The notes below the pieces were generated by a model, which made no database searches, had not been told where the DNA came from, and saw only the letters and a program-made list of their open reading frames with translations. Below, piece by piece: positions 14,162-14,583 of a stretch of 14,583 bases of DNA. The stretch is from Thermohalobaculum sp039030915 (GTDB taxonomy: Bacteria; Pseudomonadota; Alphaproteobacteria; Rhodobacterales; Rhodobacteraceae), in the NCBI GenBank assembly GCA_039030915.1, contig JBCCDG010000103.1, positions 1 to 14,583 of the forward strand. Reading direction: 5' to 3'. The position numbers and the translations under genes were made by a program. Each line of letters starts with the position of its first letter. Within the stretch, counting starts at the first letter, position 1.

Positions 14162-14583
14162 ATGAGTGCCGTTACTTCCAGCCGGACCGTTCAGCGCGCG
14201 ATCCTTTGTGCGGCCGTCCTCTCCATCTTGCCGCCGGTGGGCGCGGGGGTGGAGGACGCGCGGGCCGATACGCCGAAGCGCTTCGCCCATATCACCAGCG
14301 CGCCGCCCCGCGGGATCGACTGCACTTTCTTCCGCAGCCAGGCGTTCAACCAGGCGGACGATCACTTCACGGTCCAGATGGCGCGCATGTGCGTGATGCT
14401 CTCGCGCTACAAGACCACCGTGATCGACGCGAACTCGAGCCGCTTTCGCGCCAGCCGCGCGGCGGAGGAGCGGGCGAGCGCGGCGCGCCGGGTCGCGCCC
14501 ATCGAGGCGGCGCCCGAAGCCTCGAAATACCTGATCGCTCGGGAGATCGGCCTGATCGAGGCGCTGACGGCGCCGAAGGCCCC
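14162..14583 (+). CDS. Secreted protein of unknown function, C-terminus cut by window edge
   Basis: The frame from the ATG at 14162 is open to the window end (140 complete codons). The N-terminus MSAVTSSRTVQRAILCAAVLSILPPVGAG looks like a signal peptide with cleavage near residue 28. The next part reads FAHITSAPPRGIDCTFFRSQAFNQADDHFTVQMARMCVMLSRYKTTVID, with one Cys pair (Cys after ID, Cys after ARM) that could form a disulfide. Then follows a charged, Ala/Arg/Glu-rich helix (residues about 105-130). I do not recognise the family. The SD is weak: AGGG lies 12 bases upstream, just after a small hairpin (14127-14142). Regulation may involve the CRP-like palindrome upstream. Confidence 0.75.
   Translation, partial: MSAVTSSRTVQRAILCAAVLSILPPVGAGVEDARADTPKRFAHITSAPPRGIDCTFFRSQAFNQADDHFTVQMARMCVMLSRYKTTVIDANSSRFRASRAAEERASAARRVAPIEAAPEASKYLIAREIGLIEALTAPKA

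Overview
The window is high-GC chromosomal DNA that looks like an alphaproteobacterium, most likely Rhodobacterales (Roseobacter/Rhodobacter group). The evidence is a CIRCE-controlled groES-groEL operon, a TIGR01459-type HAD hydrolase next to a MaoC hydratase and ribF, DUF3429 and DCC-family proteins, and consistently GC-rich codon use with good Shine-Dalgarno (SD) sites. This placement rests on family recognition, not a database search. There is no sign of an island: no transposase, integrase, tRNA, CRISPR array or phage gene, and base composition is even apart from a few AT-rich promoter patches.

Left part (1-3640, minus strand): a GNAT acetyltransferase cut by the window edge, a secreted protein of unknown function, groEL and groES. 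groES is preceded by a perfect CIRCE element and a TTGACA box. groEL is followed by a clear intrinsic terminator with a UUCG tetraloop. A stem-loop lies between groES and groEL.

Middle (3640-9690): a TraB/GumN-type envelope protein (+) converges on a DUF3429 membrane protein (-). The latter is divergent from a DCC thiol-oxidoreductase-like protein (+) across a 77-bp region holding a perfect inverted repeat. A co-directional run follows: HAD hydrolase, MaoC/PhaJ-like hydratase, bifunctional riboflavin kinase/FAD synthetase, and a PlsC-type acyltransferase. The gaps in this run are 66-175 bp, and several contain GC-rich hairpins, so it may not be one simple operon.

Right part (9690-14583): a divergent ketopantoate-reductase-family protein (-) faces an LplT-like lysophospholipid transporter (+). 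The 228-bp region between them is crowded with GGAA/TTCC palindromes, including a LacI-type operator-like site. The transporter leads a compact run with a YcgN-type cysteine-cluster protein and a low-specificity L-threonine aldolase. The window ends inside a secreted protein of unknown function, whose AT-rich upstream region has a CRP-like palindrome and a TCGCAA-N5-TTGCGA palindrome.

I do not see an exotic or undescribed multi-gene system here; most of the window is housekeeping. The items most worth a second look are the regulatory palindromes in the intergenic regions, the altered active site of the ketopantoate-reductase homologue, the pairing of acyltransferase and LplT-like transporter, and two secreted proteins without a known function.
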